Below are positions 26,475 through 35,354 of a DNA stretch of 64,000 bases, piece after piece. Below the pieces are notes generated by a model, which had not been told where the DNA came from, did no database searches, and was given only the letters and a program-made list of their open reading frames with translations. The translations under genes and the position numbers were made by a program. Numbering within the stretch: position 1 is the stretch's first letter; the number at the start of each line of letters is the position of its first letter. Origin of the DNA: Oxalobacteraceae bacterium OTU3CINTB1 (lineage in GTDB: Bacteria > Pseudomonadota > Gammaproteobacteria > Burkholderiales > Burkholderiaceae_D); NCBI GenBank assembly GCA_024123955.1, contig CP099652.1, positions 310,001-374,000 of the forward strand. The letters run 5' to 3'.

Positions 26475-27293
26475 ATGAACACCGGCTACCAGCTGCTGCC
26501 CGTGTTCCTGGTCGGATTGGCCGGCAGCGTCCATTGCGTCGGCATGTGCGGCGGCATCGTCGGCGCCATCTCGGCCAGTGGGGGCGGCAAGCCCTTGCCG
26601 CGCAACGTCATCCCCACCCAGACCGCCGCCAGGTTCGCCGGCGGGCCGACGGCCGCGTTCATCCCACGAGCGGCCGCGCCGGTGCGGGCGATCCCGCGCG
26701 TGCTGGCCTACAACGCCGGCCGCATCGGCAGCTACATGCTGGCCGGCGCGCTGGCGGGTGGCCTGGCGAACGGCGCGCAAAGCCTGGCCGACCTGGTCGG
26801 CTGGCAACTGGGTTTCTACTGGCTGGCCAACCTGATGCTCGTGGCGCTGGGCCTGTACCTGATGAACGCCTGGCACGGCCTGACCAAGCTGGAGCAGGCC
26901 GGCCGCACGCTGTGGCAACGCGCCCAGCCATGGATGGCGCCGGCGATGAAAACCCTGATCCCTGCCAACCGGCCGCACCAGGCCTTCGCGTTGGGGGCGC
27001 TGTGGGGCTGGCTGCCGTGCGGCATGGTCTACAGTGTGCTGCTGACCGCCATGCTCACCGGTAGCGCGCTCGGCGGCGCCATCGTGATGCTGGCTTTCGG
27101 CCTCGGCACCCTGCCGATGTTGACCGGCCTCGGCCTGATGGGTGCGCGGCTGCGCAACGTCATGCAGCGACGCAAGGTCCGCGTCGCCTGCGGCATGCTG
27201 GTGCTGACGTTCGGCCTGCTCGGCGTCGCGCGCGCGGCGGTCGGTATCACGCCCGCCTGGATGGATATCCTATGCTTGACACCGCACCCTTGA
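26475..27293 (+). CDS. UreH-like / TauE-SafE-type membrane protein of the cbb3 assembly group, 272 aa
   Basis: A polytopic membrane protein with the two characteristic Cys/Gly motifs of the UreH-like/DsbD-type domain: HCVGMCGGIVGAIS near residue 22 and WGWLPCGMVYSVLL around 177-190. About six helices. ATG at 26475 is used since it begins the first helix; the start lies 4 bases after hemN. Its 3' end overlaps ccoI by 22 bases. Homologues sit next to the ccoI copper ATPase in many betaproteobacteria, so a role in copper or thiol handling for oxidase assembly is plausible but not shown. Confidence 0.8.
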   Translation: MNTGYQLLPVFLVGLAGSVHCVGMCGGIVGAISASGGGKPLPRNVIPTQTAARFAGGPTAAFIPRAAAPVRAIPRVLAYNAGRIGSYMLAGALAGGLANGAQSLADLVGWQLGFYWLANLMLVALGLYLMNAWHGLTKLEQAGRTLWQRAQPWMAPAMKTLIPANRPHQAFALGALWGWLPCGMVYSVLLTAMLTGSALGGAIVMLAFGLGTLPMLTGLGLMGARLRNVMQRRKVRVACGMLVLTFGLLGVARAAVGITPAWMDILCLTPHP

Positions 27294-29785
27294 ACCACCC
27301 GGCGGCCGCGCCGCAAACCAGCAGCGCCCCCGCCGCCTGCTACCACTGCGGCCTGCCGGTGCCGGCCTCTGCCCCGAGCGCGTGGACCGTGCGCATCGAC
27401 GACACCGACCGCGCGATGTGCTGCCCCGGCTGCGCGGCGGTGGCGCAGGCCATCGTCGATCTCGGCCAGCAATCCTACTACCGCGACCGCTCGGCCTTCG
27501 CCGCCACCGCCGAGGGCGCGCAACTGCTGCCGCCGGAACTGCAGCTGTACGACAACGCCGATCCCCGCTTCGCCTTGGACGAACACAGCCGCGAAACCAC
27601 TTTGTCGGTCGACGGCATCCGCTGCGCCGCCTGCGTATGGTTGATCGAAAGCCGGCTGGCGCGCCTACCCGGCGTCGACAGCGCCCAGCTCAACGTCGCC
27701 ACCGAGCGCCTGTATGTGCGCTGGCGGTCGGATGCCTGCCAGCCGGCCGACATCCTGACCGCGCTGCACACGATCGGCTACAGCGCCTACCCCTACGACG
27801 CCGGCCGCCACGGCGAACAGCAGCGCAAGGCCGCCCGCACGCTAGGCCGCCAGTTGTTCGTCGCCGGGCTGTCGATGATGCAGGTGATGATGTATGTGGC
27901 GCCGGCCTACCTGGCCGAGGACGGCACCTTGGACGACAACATGGCCGCGCTGATGCGCTGGGCCAGCCTGCTGCTGACCTTGCCGGCGATCTGCTACGCG
28001 GCGCAGCCGTTCTGGCGCGGCGCATGGACCAGTATCAAAGCCGGTGCGCCCGGCATGGACGTGCCCGTCGCGCTGGGCATCGCCGCCGCCTTCGGCGCCA
28101 GCGTCGTGGCGACCGTGCGCGGCCACGGCGACGTCTGGTTCGATTCGGTGACGATGTTCATCTTCCTGCTGCTGTGCAGCCGCCATTTGGAGCTGCGCGC
28201 GCGGCGCAAGGCCGGCGCCGCGCTCGAACGCCTGCACCACGCGCTACCGGCGTCGGCGACCTTGCTGGCCGACTATCCCGCCAGCCGCGAGGCCAGCCTG
28301 GTCAAGGCGGCCGCGCTGCTGGTGGATAACGTCATCATGATCAAGCCGGGCGAGGCGGTGGCCGCCGACTGCGTCATCGTCGACGGCGCCACCACGCTCG
28401 ACCTGTCGCTGCTGAGCGGCGAAAGCGCGCCGGTGGCCAAGGCGGGGGGCGAGGCGCTGCCCGGCGGCGCCATCAACGCCGGCGCCGTCGTGCTGGCGAG
28501 GGTGACGCGCCGCGCGCAGGACAGCACGATGTCGAACCTGGTCAAGCTGATCGACCGTGCCGGGCGCGACAAGCCGCGCATCGCGCTGTGGGCCGACAAG
28601 GTGGCAGCCTGGTTCGTCGCCGGCCTGCTGCTGTTCGCGCTGGCGGCGTTCGGGTTCTGGTTCTGGGTCGACGGCGACGCCGCGCGCGCCTGGCCGATCG
28701 CCATCGCCGTGCTGGTGGTGTCGTGCCCGTGCGCGCTGTCGCTGGCCACGCCGACCGCGCTGGCCGCCGCCACCGACCGCCTGCTGGGGCAAGGCGTGCT
28801 GGTGAGCGGCGCGCAAACACTGGAAACCCTGCACCGCGCCACCCATGTCGTGTTCGACAAAACCGGGACCCTGACCTTCGGCCGGCCGGTGCTGCAAGAC
28901 GTGTTGCCGCTGGGCGCGATGCGCGACGACTTCTGCCTGCAGGTCGCGGCGGCGCTCGACGCCGGCAGCGGCCACCCGCTGGCGCGCGCCATCGTCGGCG
29001 CCGCCAGCGAGGCGGGCGGTGGCGCGCGCGCCGACTGGCACGCCACGGCGCTGACGGAAACTGCTGGACGCGGTGTCGAGGGCAAGGTACACAACCGCCT
29101 TTACCGGCTCGGCAATGCCGGCTACGTCGCCGAACTCAGCGGCTCGGTCCCGCCACATACCGTCGCCGACGGCGCCACGCCCGTCTACCTGGGCGCCGAC
29201 GGCCAATGGCTGGCCTGCTTGCAGCTGCACGACGGCCTGCGGCCCGATGCCCAGGCCACCGTCGATTACTTCCGCCACGCCGGCAAAACGGTGGTGCTGC
29301 TCAGCGGCGACCACGACGTACTGGCGCGCCGGGTCGGCGACCGGCTCGGCATCGGCACCACCGTGGGCGGCTACCTGCCCGACGAGAAACTGGCCTTCGT
29401 GCGGCAACTGCAAATGAAAGGCGCGGTGGTGGCAATGGTCGGCGACGGCATCAACGACGCCGCCGTGCTGAGCGCGGCCGACGTCTCATTCGCGATGGGC
29501 GAGGGCGCCGCACTGGCCCAGGCCCACGCTGATGCGGTGCTGCTGGGTGGCCGACTCGGCGCGGTGGCCGACAGCGCGCGCGTGGCGCGACGGACGATGG
29601 CGGTGATCCGCCAGAACCTGGCTTGGGCCAGCCTGTACAACCTGCTGGCGATCCCGGCGGCGGCGCTCGGCCTGCTCAATCCGTGGCTGTCCGGCGTCGG
29701 CATGGCGGCCAGCTCGGCCGTGGTGGTGCTGAACGCGCTGCGGCTGCGCGGCGGTATGCATCGGCGTGCAAAGGAGGAAACGTGA
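27272..29785 (+). CDS. ccoI: P1B-type copper ATPase for cbb3 oxidase assembly, 837 aa
   Basis: Exports Cu(I) toward the periplasm for CuB loading of CcoN. The N-terminal Cys-rich segment (C23, C26, C50, C51, C54) is the CcoI/FixI-type metal-binding extension, followed by a heavy-metal domain with CAAC at 118-121. The transmembrane CPC motif is at 485-487, the phosphorylated Asp at 529 in DKTGT, and the hinge GDGINDA is near the C-terminus. The extra N-terminal Cys domain and the neighbourhood distinguish CcoI from CopA. It overlaps the UreH-like gene before it and shares one base with ccoS after it. Confidence 0.94.
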   Translation: MLDTAPLNHPAAAPQTSSAPAACYHCGLPVPASAPSAWTVRIDDTDRAMCCPGCAAVAQAIVDLGQQSYYRDRSAFAATAEGAQLLPPELQLYDNADPRFALDEHSRETTLSVDGIRCAACVWLIESRLARLPGVDSAQLNVATERLYVRWRSDACQPADILTALHTIGYSAYPYDAGRHGEQQRKAARTLGRQLFVAGLSMMQVMMYVAPAYLAEDGTLDDNMAALMRWASLLLTLPAICYAAQPFWRGAWTSIKAGAPGMDVPVALGIAAAFGASVVATVRGHGDVWFDSVTMFIFLLLCSRHLELRARRKAGAALERLHHALPASATLLADYPASREASLVKAAALLVDNVIMIKPGEAVAADCVIVDGATTLDLSLLSGESAPVAKAGGEALPGGAINAGAVVLARVTRRAQDSTMSNLVKLIDRAGRDKPRIALWADKVAAWFVAGLLLFALAAFGFWFWVDGDAARAWPIAIAVLVVSCPCALSLATPTALAAATDRLLGQGVLVSGAQTLETLHRATHVVFDKTGTLTFGRPVLQDVLPLGAMRDDFCLQVAAALDAGSGHPLARAIVGAASEAGGGARADWHATALTETAGRGVEGKVHNRLYRLGNAGYVAELSGSVPPHTVADGATPVYLGADGQWLACLQLHDGLRPDAQATVDYFRHAGKTVVLLSGDHDVLARRVGDRLGIGTTVGGYLPDEKLAFVRQLQMKGAVVAMVGDGINDAAVLSAADVSFAMGEGAALAQAHADAVLLGGRLGAVADSARVARRTMAVIRQNLAWASLYNLLAIPAAALGLLNPWLSGVGMAASSAVVVLNALRLRGGMHRRAKEET

Positions 29786-29970
29786 TGGAAGCCTTGTTCT
29801 TGCTGGTTCCGCTCAGCGTGGCCTTGGTGTTCGCCGCGCTATGGGTGTTCTTCAACGCCGCCGACGACGGCCAGTTCGACGACCTGGTCGGCCCGGCGCT
29901 GCGCGTGTTGCAGGACGACGACTCGCCGAAAGTAAACCCCGCCGAAAAAGATCCATCCGGAAAATTTTGA
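29785..29970 (+). CDS. ccoS: Cbb3 oxidase assembly protein CcoS, 61 aa
   Basis: A tiny single-span membrane protein needed for cofactor insertion into cbb3 oxidase. It starts MEALFLLVPLSVALVFAALWVFF, then the family's short D/F-rich stretch (NAADDGQFDDLVGPALRVL). The ATG shares its first base with the ccoI stop and follows AAAGGAGG. The final stop TGA (29968-29970) lies inside the first FNR site of the ccoN promoter, so operon end and promoter overlap. Confidence 0.92.
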   Translation: MEALFLLVPLSVALVFAALWVFFNAADDGQFDDLVGPALRVLQDDDSPKVNPAEKDPSGKF

Positions 29971-30022
29971 TCCACATCAAGGTTTTTTGAAGCCCCGATA
30001 AGTAACCTTTGATCTACATCAT
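29967..30022 (+). promoter_or_regulatory. Tandem FNR sites in the ccoNOQP promoter
   Basis: TTGATCCACATCAA (29967-29980) is a perfect FNR site; 22 bases further is TAACCT (30003-30008), a usable -10, giving class II geometry and a start near 30015. A second site TTGATCTACATCAT (30009-30022, one mismatch) covers that predicted start, where bound FNR should hinder rather than help. Confidence 0.82.
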
Positions 30023-30046
30023 CAAAGCGTTCTAAGGGAGAACTTC

Positions 30047-31468
30047 GTGGACGGGAACTACAACTACAAGATCGTCAAGCAATTCGCGATCGCAACGGTA
30101 GTCTGGGGCATCGTCGGCATGCTGGTGGGGGTGATCATCGCCGCCCAACTGGCCTGGCCGGCGCTGAACCTGGACATCCCCTGGCTGACTTATGGCCGCC
30201 TGCGGCCGCTGCACACCAACGCTGTCATTTTCGCGTTCGGCATCTGCGGCCTGTTCGCCACCTCATATTATGTGGTGCAGCGGACCTGCCAGGTCCGCCT
30301 GTTCTCGGACAAGCTGGCCGCCTTCACCTTCTGGGGCTGGCAGGCGGTGATCCTGAGCGCCGTCGTGACCTTGCCGATGGGCCTAACGCGCGGCAAGGAA
30401 TACGCCGAGTTGGAATGGCCGATCTCGATTTTGATCGCCGTGGTCTGGATCTGCTACGCCATCGTGTTCTTCGGCACGCTGCTCAAGCGCAAGGTCAAGC
30501 ACGTCTACGTCGCCAACTGGTTCTTTGCCGGCTACATCATCGCCGTCACCCTGCTGCACGTGGTCAACGGCGCCAGCATGCCGGCCTCGGCGTTTAAATC
30601 CTACTCCGCCTACTCGGGCGTGCAGGACGCGATGATCCAGTGGTGGTACGGCCACAATGCGGTCGGTTTCATCCTCACCGCCGGCTACCTGGGCATGGTC
30701 TACTACTTCATCCCCAAGCAGGCCGAGCGTCCGGTGTACTCGTACCGCTTGTCGATCGTGCACTTCTGGGCGCTGATCTTCACCTATATGTGGGCCGGCC
30801 CGCACCACTTGCACTACACCGCGCTGCCGGACTGGACGCAATCGATCGGCATGGTGTTCTCGCTGGTGCTGCTGGCGCCGTCGTGGGGCGGCATGATCAA
30901 CGGCATCATGACCCTGTCGGGCGCCTGGCACAAGCTGCGCACCGACCCGATCCTGAAATTCATGATCGTCTCGCTGTCGTTCTACGGCATCGCCACCTTC
31001 GAAGGTCCGATGATGTCGATCAAGACCATCAATTCTCTGTCGCACTACACCGACTGGGGCATCGCCCACGTCCACGGCGGCGCGCTCGGCTGGGTTGGCT
31101 TCATCACCATGGGCTCGATCTACTACCTGATGCCGCGCCTGGCCGGCCAGCAAAAGATGTGGAGCACCAAGCTGATCGACCTGCACTTCTGGGTCGCCAC
31201 CATCGGCATCGTGCTCTACATCGCCGCGATGTGGATCGCCGGCGTCATGCAGGGCCTCATGTGGCGCGCGGTCAATCCCGACGGCACCCTGACGTACACC
31301 TTTGTCGAGGGCGTCAAGGCCACCTATCCGTACTACGTGGTGCGGTTCGGCGGCGGCTTGCTGTACCTGGGCGGCATGTGCCTGATGGGCTACAACACCT
31401 GGATGACCTTGCGTAACCGCGAGACCGCCGTCGCGCGCATTCCCGCGCTGGCCGCCGGCCACGCCTGA
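30047..31468 (+). CDS. ccoN: Cytochrome cbb3 oxidase catalytic subunit I, 473 aa
   Basis: Haem-copper oxidase core with low-spin haem b, haem b3 and CuB, reducing oxygen at the inner membrane with high affinity. It has about twelve helices; ligand motifs are visible, e.g. [33 protein letters not shown] (CuB His and cross-linked Tyr region), [14 protein letters not shown] (CuB His pair) and the haem His region [11 protein letters not shown]. The start is GTG behind AAGGGAG. First gene of ccoNOQP under a double FNR promoter; ccoO starts 14 bases after it. Confidence 0.97.
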   Translation: MDGNYNYKIVKQFAIATVVWGIVGMLVGVIIAAQLAWPALNLDIPWLTYGRLRPLHTNAVIFAFGICGLFATSYYVVQRTCQVRLFSDKLAAFTFWGWQAVILSAVVTLPMGLTRGKEYAELEWPISILIAVVWICYAIVFFGTLLKRKVKHVYVANWFFAGYIIAVTLLHVVNGASMPASAFKSYSAYSGVQDAMIQWWYGHNAVGFILTAGYLGMVYYFIPKQAERPVYSYRLSIVHFWALIFTYMWAGPHHLHYTALPDWTQSIGMVFSLVLLAPSWGGMINGIMTLSGAWHKLRTDPILKFMIVSLSFYGIATFEGPMMSIKTINSLSHYTDWGIAHVHGGALGWVGFITMGSIYYLMPRLAGQQKMWSTKLIDLHFWVATIGIVLYIAAMWIAGVMQGLMWRAVNPDGTLTYTFVEGVKATYPYYVVRFGGGLLYLGGMCLMGYNTWMTLRNRETAVARIPALAAGHA

Positions 31469-31482
31469 TATCGGAGCACAAG

Positions 31483-32109
31483 ATGAAATTTTCACCGAAT
31501 TTTAAACATGAGTGGATCGAGAAAAACCCCTGGCTGCTGATCGCGCTGGTGACCCTGGTGGTCAGCGTCGGCGGCGCCGTCGAGATCGTCCCGCTGTTCT
31601 TCCAGAAGTCGACCACCGAGCCGGTGGCGGGGTTGAAACCTTATTCGCCGCTGCGCCTGGCCGGACGCGACGTCTACGTGCGCGAAGGCTGCTACAACTG
31701 CCACTCGCAAATGGTGCGGCCGTTCCGCGCCGAGACCGAGCGCTACGGCCACTACTCGGTCGCCGGCGAGTTCGTCTACGACCGGCCGTTCCAGTGGGGT
31801 TCCAAGCGCACCGGTCCGGACCTGGCGCGCGTGGGCGGCCGCTACAGCGACGAATGGCACCGCACCCACCTTGCCAGTCCGCGCGACGTGGTGCCGGAAT
31901 CGAACATGCCGAACTATCCATGGCTGGCGAAAACCGCGTTGGTGCCGGCCGAGATCGTGCCGAAGATGCGCGCGCTGAAGCGCCTGGGCGACCCGTACAC
32001 CGACGCCGAGATCGCCGCCGCGCCGGAAGAGCTGAAAGACAAGACCGAAGAAGACGCCCTGATCGCCTATCTGCAAGGCCTGGGCACTTTAATCAAGACG
32101 AGGAACTAG
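31483..32109 (+). CDS. ccoO: Cytochrome cbb3 oxidase mono-haem subunit II, 208 aa
   Basis: Membrane-anchored c-type cytochrome passing electrons to CcoN. One N-terminal anchor helix (about 17-37), then the haem-binding CYNCH at C70, C73, H74 within [15 protein letters not shown]. The usual [19 protein letters not shown] and a distal Met (SNMPNYPWL) for the sixth ligand follow. Length is typical. The ccoQ start follows its stop by one base. Confidence 0.97.
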   Translation: MKFSPNFKHEWIEKNPWLLIALVTLVVSVGGAVEIVPLFFQKSTTEPVAGLKPYSPLRLAGRDVYVREGCYNCHSQMVRPFRAETERYGHYSVAGEFVYDRPFQWGSKRTGPDLARVGGRYSDEWHRTHLASPRDVVPESNMPNYPWLAKTALVPAEIVPKMRALKRLGDPYTDAEIAAAPEELKDKTEEDALIAYLQGLGTLIKTRN

Positions 32110-32110
32110 C

Positions 32111-32275
32111 ATGGCTATCGAGAACCTGTTTGACCGCGCCAGCAGCGTGATGACGGTGATTTCCTTCATCACGTTCGCCGGCATCCTGTGGTGGACGTTC
32201 ATCGCCAACAAGGAAGCCGACTTCGCCAAGGCGGCGCAGCTGCCCTTCGACGACGAGGAGAATGGCCATGGCTGA
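32111..32275 (+). CDS. ccoQ: Cytochrome cbb3 oxidase subunit CcoQ, 54 aa
   Basis: A small single-span protein that stabilises the complex. It reads MAIENLFDRASSVMTVISFI, then a membrane helix with TFAGILWWTF and an acidic soluble end (FDDEENGHG). It begins one base after the ccoO stop and overlaps the ccoP start by 8 bases. Position between ccoO and ccoP, size and the FxGIxWW pattern identify it, although it is too short for many gene callers. Confidence 0.92.
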   Translation: MAIENLFDRASSVMTVISFITFAGILWWTFIANKEADFAKAAQLPFDDEENGHG

Positions 32276-33251
32276 TTTCACCAACGGTTTCTGGGACATG
32301 TATATCGTCGTGCTGACCCTGCTCGGCATCGCCGGTTGCGGCATCCTTCTGTATTCGCAAGCCAAGGTCAAGCTGGCCAAGGACAAGGATGGCAAGATCG
32401 GCACAACGGGCCACACCTGGGACGAGGACTTGACCGAACTGAACACGCCGATGCCGCGCTGGTGGATGTGGCTGTTCTATATCACCATCATCTTCGCGCT
32501 GGCCTACCTGTTCCTGTATCCGGGCCTGGGCACCTACGCGGGCAAGCTGGGATGGAAATCCTCGGGCCAGTACCAGGCCGAACTCAAGCAGGCCGAATCC
32601 GAGTATGGCCCCTTGTTCGCGCAATACCAGAAGCAGGACCTGAAAAAGGTCGCAGCCGATCCGAAGGCGCACGCCATCGGCCAGCGCCTGTTCCTGACGT
32701 ACTGCGCGCAATGCCACGGCTCCGACGCGCGGGGCAACAAGGGCTTCCCCAACTTGACCGACAACGACTGGCTGTTCGGCGGCGCGCCGGAAACCATCAA
32801 GCAAACCATCCTGCACGGACGCGTCGGCGTGATGCCGCCGATGGGCGCCGCGCTCGGCTCGGACAAGGAGGTGGAAAACGTCGCCCACTACGTGCTCAGC
32901 CTGTCCGGCTCGACCGCCGATCCGATCAAGGCGGTGTTCGGCAAGGGCAAGTTCGGCGCCTGCATGGCCTGCCACAGCGCCGGCGGCACCGGCAACCAGG
33001 CGATCGGCGCGCCCAACCTGAGCGACAAGGTCTGGCTGTTCGGCGGCAGCGCCGAGACGATCATGGAAACCATCCGCAAGGGCCGCAACGCTACCATGCC
33101 GGCGTTCGAGGACTTCCTCGGCGACGCCAAGGTGCACGTGCTGGCGGCGTACGTGTGGAGTTTGTCGAACGACGTCAACGCGCCGGAATCGTCGCCTAAC
33201 CCGCCCGCGCCTGCACCGGCCGTCGCCGCCACCACGGCTGCGGCGGAATAA
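32268..33251 (+). CDS. ccoP: Cytochrome cbb3 oxidase di-haem subunit III, 327 aa
   Basis: Entry point for electrons from soluble cytochrome c. N-terminal helix (about 10-30), a second anchor (about 64-85), then two c-type haem sites: CAQCH at 146-150 and CMACH at 232-236. ATG at 32268 (MADFTNGFWDMY) is preferred over ATG 32262 because GAGGAG then sits 7 bases upstream. The tail is Pro/Ala-rich (SSPNPPAPAPAVAATTAAAE), normal for the group. ccoG follows 13 bases later. Confidence 0.96.
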   Translation: MADFTNGFWDMYIVVLTLLGIAGCGILLYSQAKVKLAKDKDGKIGTTGHTWDEDLTELNTPMPRWWMWLFYITIIFALAYLFLYPGLGTYAGKLGWKSSGQYQAELKQAESEYGPLFAQYQKQDLKKVAADPKAHAIGQRLFLTYCAQCHGSDARGNKGFPNLTDNDWLFGGAPETIKQTILHGRVGVMPPMGAALGSDKEVENVAHYVLSLSGSTADPIKAVFGKGKFGACMACHSAGGTGNQAIGAPNLSDKVWLFGGSAETIMETIRKGRNATMPAFEDFLGDAKVHVLAAYVWSLSNDVNAPESSPNPPAPAPAVAATTAAAE

Positions 33252-33264
33252 GCGATCGAAGATT

Positions 33265-34650
33265 ATGAGCTCGCCTGAAACCCAAGTCGTCCACATGTAC
33301 GCCGCGCGGGAGGAAATCTACCCGCGCGAGGCCTCGGGCCGCTATGCCCGGCTGCGCTGGCTGTTCGTCTGGCTGACGCAGCTGGCGTTCTATTGCACCC
33401 CGTGGCTGCAATGGAACGGCCGCCAGGCCCTGCTGTTCGACCTGGGCGCACGCAAGTTCTACATCTTCGGCCTGGTATTGTGGCCGCAGGACTTCATCTA
33501 CCTGGCCGCGCTGCTGATCATCTGCGCCTATCTGCTGTTCCTGGCGACGGCGGTGGCGGGGCGCGTGTGGTGCGGCTTTGCCTGTCCGCAAACGGTGTAC
33601 ACCGAAATCTTCCTGTGGATAGAGCGCAAGATCGAAGGCAAGCGCAGCGCGCGCATCGCGCTCGACCGCCAGCCGCCGTCGGCGTCCAAGTTCGCCAAGA
33701 AAAGCGCCAAGCACCTGGCCTGGGGCGCCGTCGCGCTGTGGACCGGCTTCACCTTCGTCGGCTACTTCACGCCGATCAAGCATTTGGCCGGCGAAGTGCT
33801 GACGTTGAGCTTTGGCCCGTGGGAATGGTTTTGGGTGGTGTTCTACAGCTTCGCCACCTACGGCAACGCCGGCTGGATGCGCGAGCAGGTGTGCAAATAC
33901 ATGTGCCCATATGCCCGTTTCCAGAGCTCGATGTTCGACCGCGACACCTTGATCATCACCTACGCCGGCGAACGGGGCGAGCCGCGCATGCCGTTGTCGA
34001 AGAAGGCGGCCGGCAAGGGCGGCGACTGCATCGACTGCTCGATGTGCGTGCAGGTGTGCCCGACCGGCATCGACATCCGCAACGGCCTGCAGTACGAATG
34101 CATCGGCTGCGCCGCCTGCGTCGACGCCTGCAACGGCGTCATGGACAAGGTCGGCCTGCCGCGCGGGCTGATCCGCTACAGCACCGAGCGCGCCATGACC
34201 ATGCACTACACGCCGACGCAGATCCGCCGGCGCACCCTGCGGCCCCGGGTGCAGATCTACGCCGCCATTCTGGCGCTGATCGTGGCCGCCGTCGGCACTG
34301 CGCTGTACCTGCGGGTGCCGCTCAAGCTGGACGTGATCCGCGACCGTGGCGCCATGGGGCGCGAGGTCGAGGACGGCATGATCGAAAACGTCTACCGGCT
34401 GCAGATCATGAACACGTCCGAGCAGGCGCAGACCTACCGCATCCGCGTCAGCGGCATTCCAACGCTGGCCCAGGTCACGCCGGAGCTGGTGCGGGTCGAG
34501 GCCACCGACACCAAGGCGCATCCGATCCGGCTGCGCACGGCGCATGGCGCCGCCCATCCGGGCTCGAACAAGATCGCCGTCGAACTGACGTCGGTCGACG
34601 ACCCGTCGCTGCATGTGAAGGAGGACGCGGTATTCATCGTGCCGCGCTAA
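33265..34650 (+). CDS. ccoG: Cbb3 assembly protein CcoG (RdxA/FixG), 461 aa
   Basis: Membrane-bound iron-sulfur protein proposed to reduce Cu(II) before insertion into the oxidase. Five or so helices, the conserved GRVWCGFACPQTVYTEIF, and two ferredoxin motifs CIDCSMCVQVCP and CIGCAACVDACNG that can hold two 4Fe-4S clusters. The C-terminal immunoglobulin-like periplasmic domain (about 350-461) completes the FixG architecture. Same transcription unit as ccoNOQP. Confidence 0.95.
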   Translation: MSSPETQVVHMYAAREEIYPREASGRYARLRWLFVWLTQLAFYCTPWLQWNGRQALLFDLGARKFYIFGLVLWPQDFIYLAALLIICAYLLFLATAVAGRVWCGFACPQTVYTEIFLWIERKIEGKRSARIALDRQPPSASKFAKKSAKHLAWGAVALWTGFTFVGYFTPIKHLAGEVLTLSFGPWEWFWVVFYSFATYGNAGWMREQVCKYMCPYARFQSSMFDRDTLIITYAGERGEPRMPLSKKAAGKGGDCIDCSMCVQVCPTGIDIRNGLQYECIGCAACVDACNGVMDKVGLPRGLIRYSTERAMTMHYTPTQIRRRTLRPRVQIYAAILALIVAAVGTALYLRVPLKLDVIRDRGAMGREVEDGMIENVYRLQIMNTSEQAQTYRIRVSGIPTLAQVTPELVRVEATDTKAHPIRLRTAHGAAHPGSNKIAVELTSVDDPSLHVKEDAVFIVPR

Positions 34651-34660
34651 GGAGAGCATC

Positions 34661-35179
34661 ATGACCGTATCGATATCGCATACCACGGTAACGCCGTGGT
34701 GGAAGCAGCGCTGGCCGTGGCTGCTGATGGCCGGGCCGGCGATCGTCATCGTCGCCGGCGTCTACACCGGCTACCTGGCCTTCACGCGGCAGGACGCGCT
34801 GGTGGTGGGCGACTACTACAAGCAGGGCAAGGCCATCAACCAGGACTTGCGGCGCGACCGCCTGGCCAGCTCGCTGGGGTTGTCGATGTCGATCGGCTAC
34901 GACGCCACGCAAGGGATGCTGGCCGGCCAGCTGCGCCGCAATAGCGACGAGCGCGGCAAGACGGAACGCTTGTTCGTGCGCCTGTCGCACGCCACCTTGC
35001 CGGCCAAGGATATCCAACTGGTGGTGCAGCCGGACGAATTCGGCCGCTTCCAGATCAATCTGCCGATGCTCGAGCGCAGCCGCTGGGTGGTGCTGGTGGA
35101 AGGCGAACAGCGCGACTGGCGCCTGGCCGGCGCCTGGAGCTGGCCGGCGCAGCGCGGCGTGATCCTCCGCGCCGAATAA
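34661..35179 (+). CDS. ccoH: Cbb3 assembly protein CcoH/FixH, 172 aa
   Basis: Single-span membrane protein that binds CcoN during assembly. N-terminal cytoplasmic lead, helix at about 20-42, then the GDYYKQGKAIN motif typical of FixH and a beta-rich periplasmic domain ending WSWPAQRGVILRAE. Start follows AAGGAGAG. The stop codon (35177-35179) is contained in the first unit of a tandem repeat, so the repeat apparently grew out of the 3' end of this gene. Confidence 0.9.
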   Translation: MTVSISHTTVTPWWKQRWPWLLMAGPAIVIVAGVYTGYLAFTRQDALVVGDYYKQGKAINQDLRRDRLASSLGLSMSIGYDATQGMLAGQLRRNSDERGKTERLFVRLSHATLPAKDIQLVVQPDEFGRFQINLPMLERSRWVVLVEGEQRDWRLAGAWSWPAQRGVILRAE

Positions 35180-35350
35180 CCCCGGGGGTCAGCGCCGAAT
35201 AACCCCGGGGGTCAGTGCCGACATTCGGACATCGGCGGCAAACCGCGGAACTTTTTGAACGGGCGAAAGTTCCTAAATGTCCGAATGTCGGCACTGACCC
35301 CGTGGTTGTTGCTCTGACCCCGTGGTTGTTGCTGACCCCGTGGTTGTTGC
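35171..35350. repeat. Composite repeat: tandem 23-mers, 25-bp perfect inverted repeat, three 18-mers
   Basis: Two head-to-tail 23-mers (35171-35193, 35194-35216) differ at one base and share GCCGAATAACCCCGGGGGTC. A perfect 25-bp inverted repeat (35208-35232 with 35277-35301) follows, enclosing a smaller hairpin GGAACTTT/AAAGTTCC. Then TGACCCCGTGGTTGTTGC occurs three times (35295, 35315, 35333). The GGGGTCAG core matches the element at 16345. It fills the whole gap between the convergent ccoH and fnr genes and could act as a bidirectional terminator. Confidence 0.85.
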
Positions 35351-35354
35351 AGGT

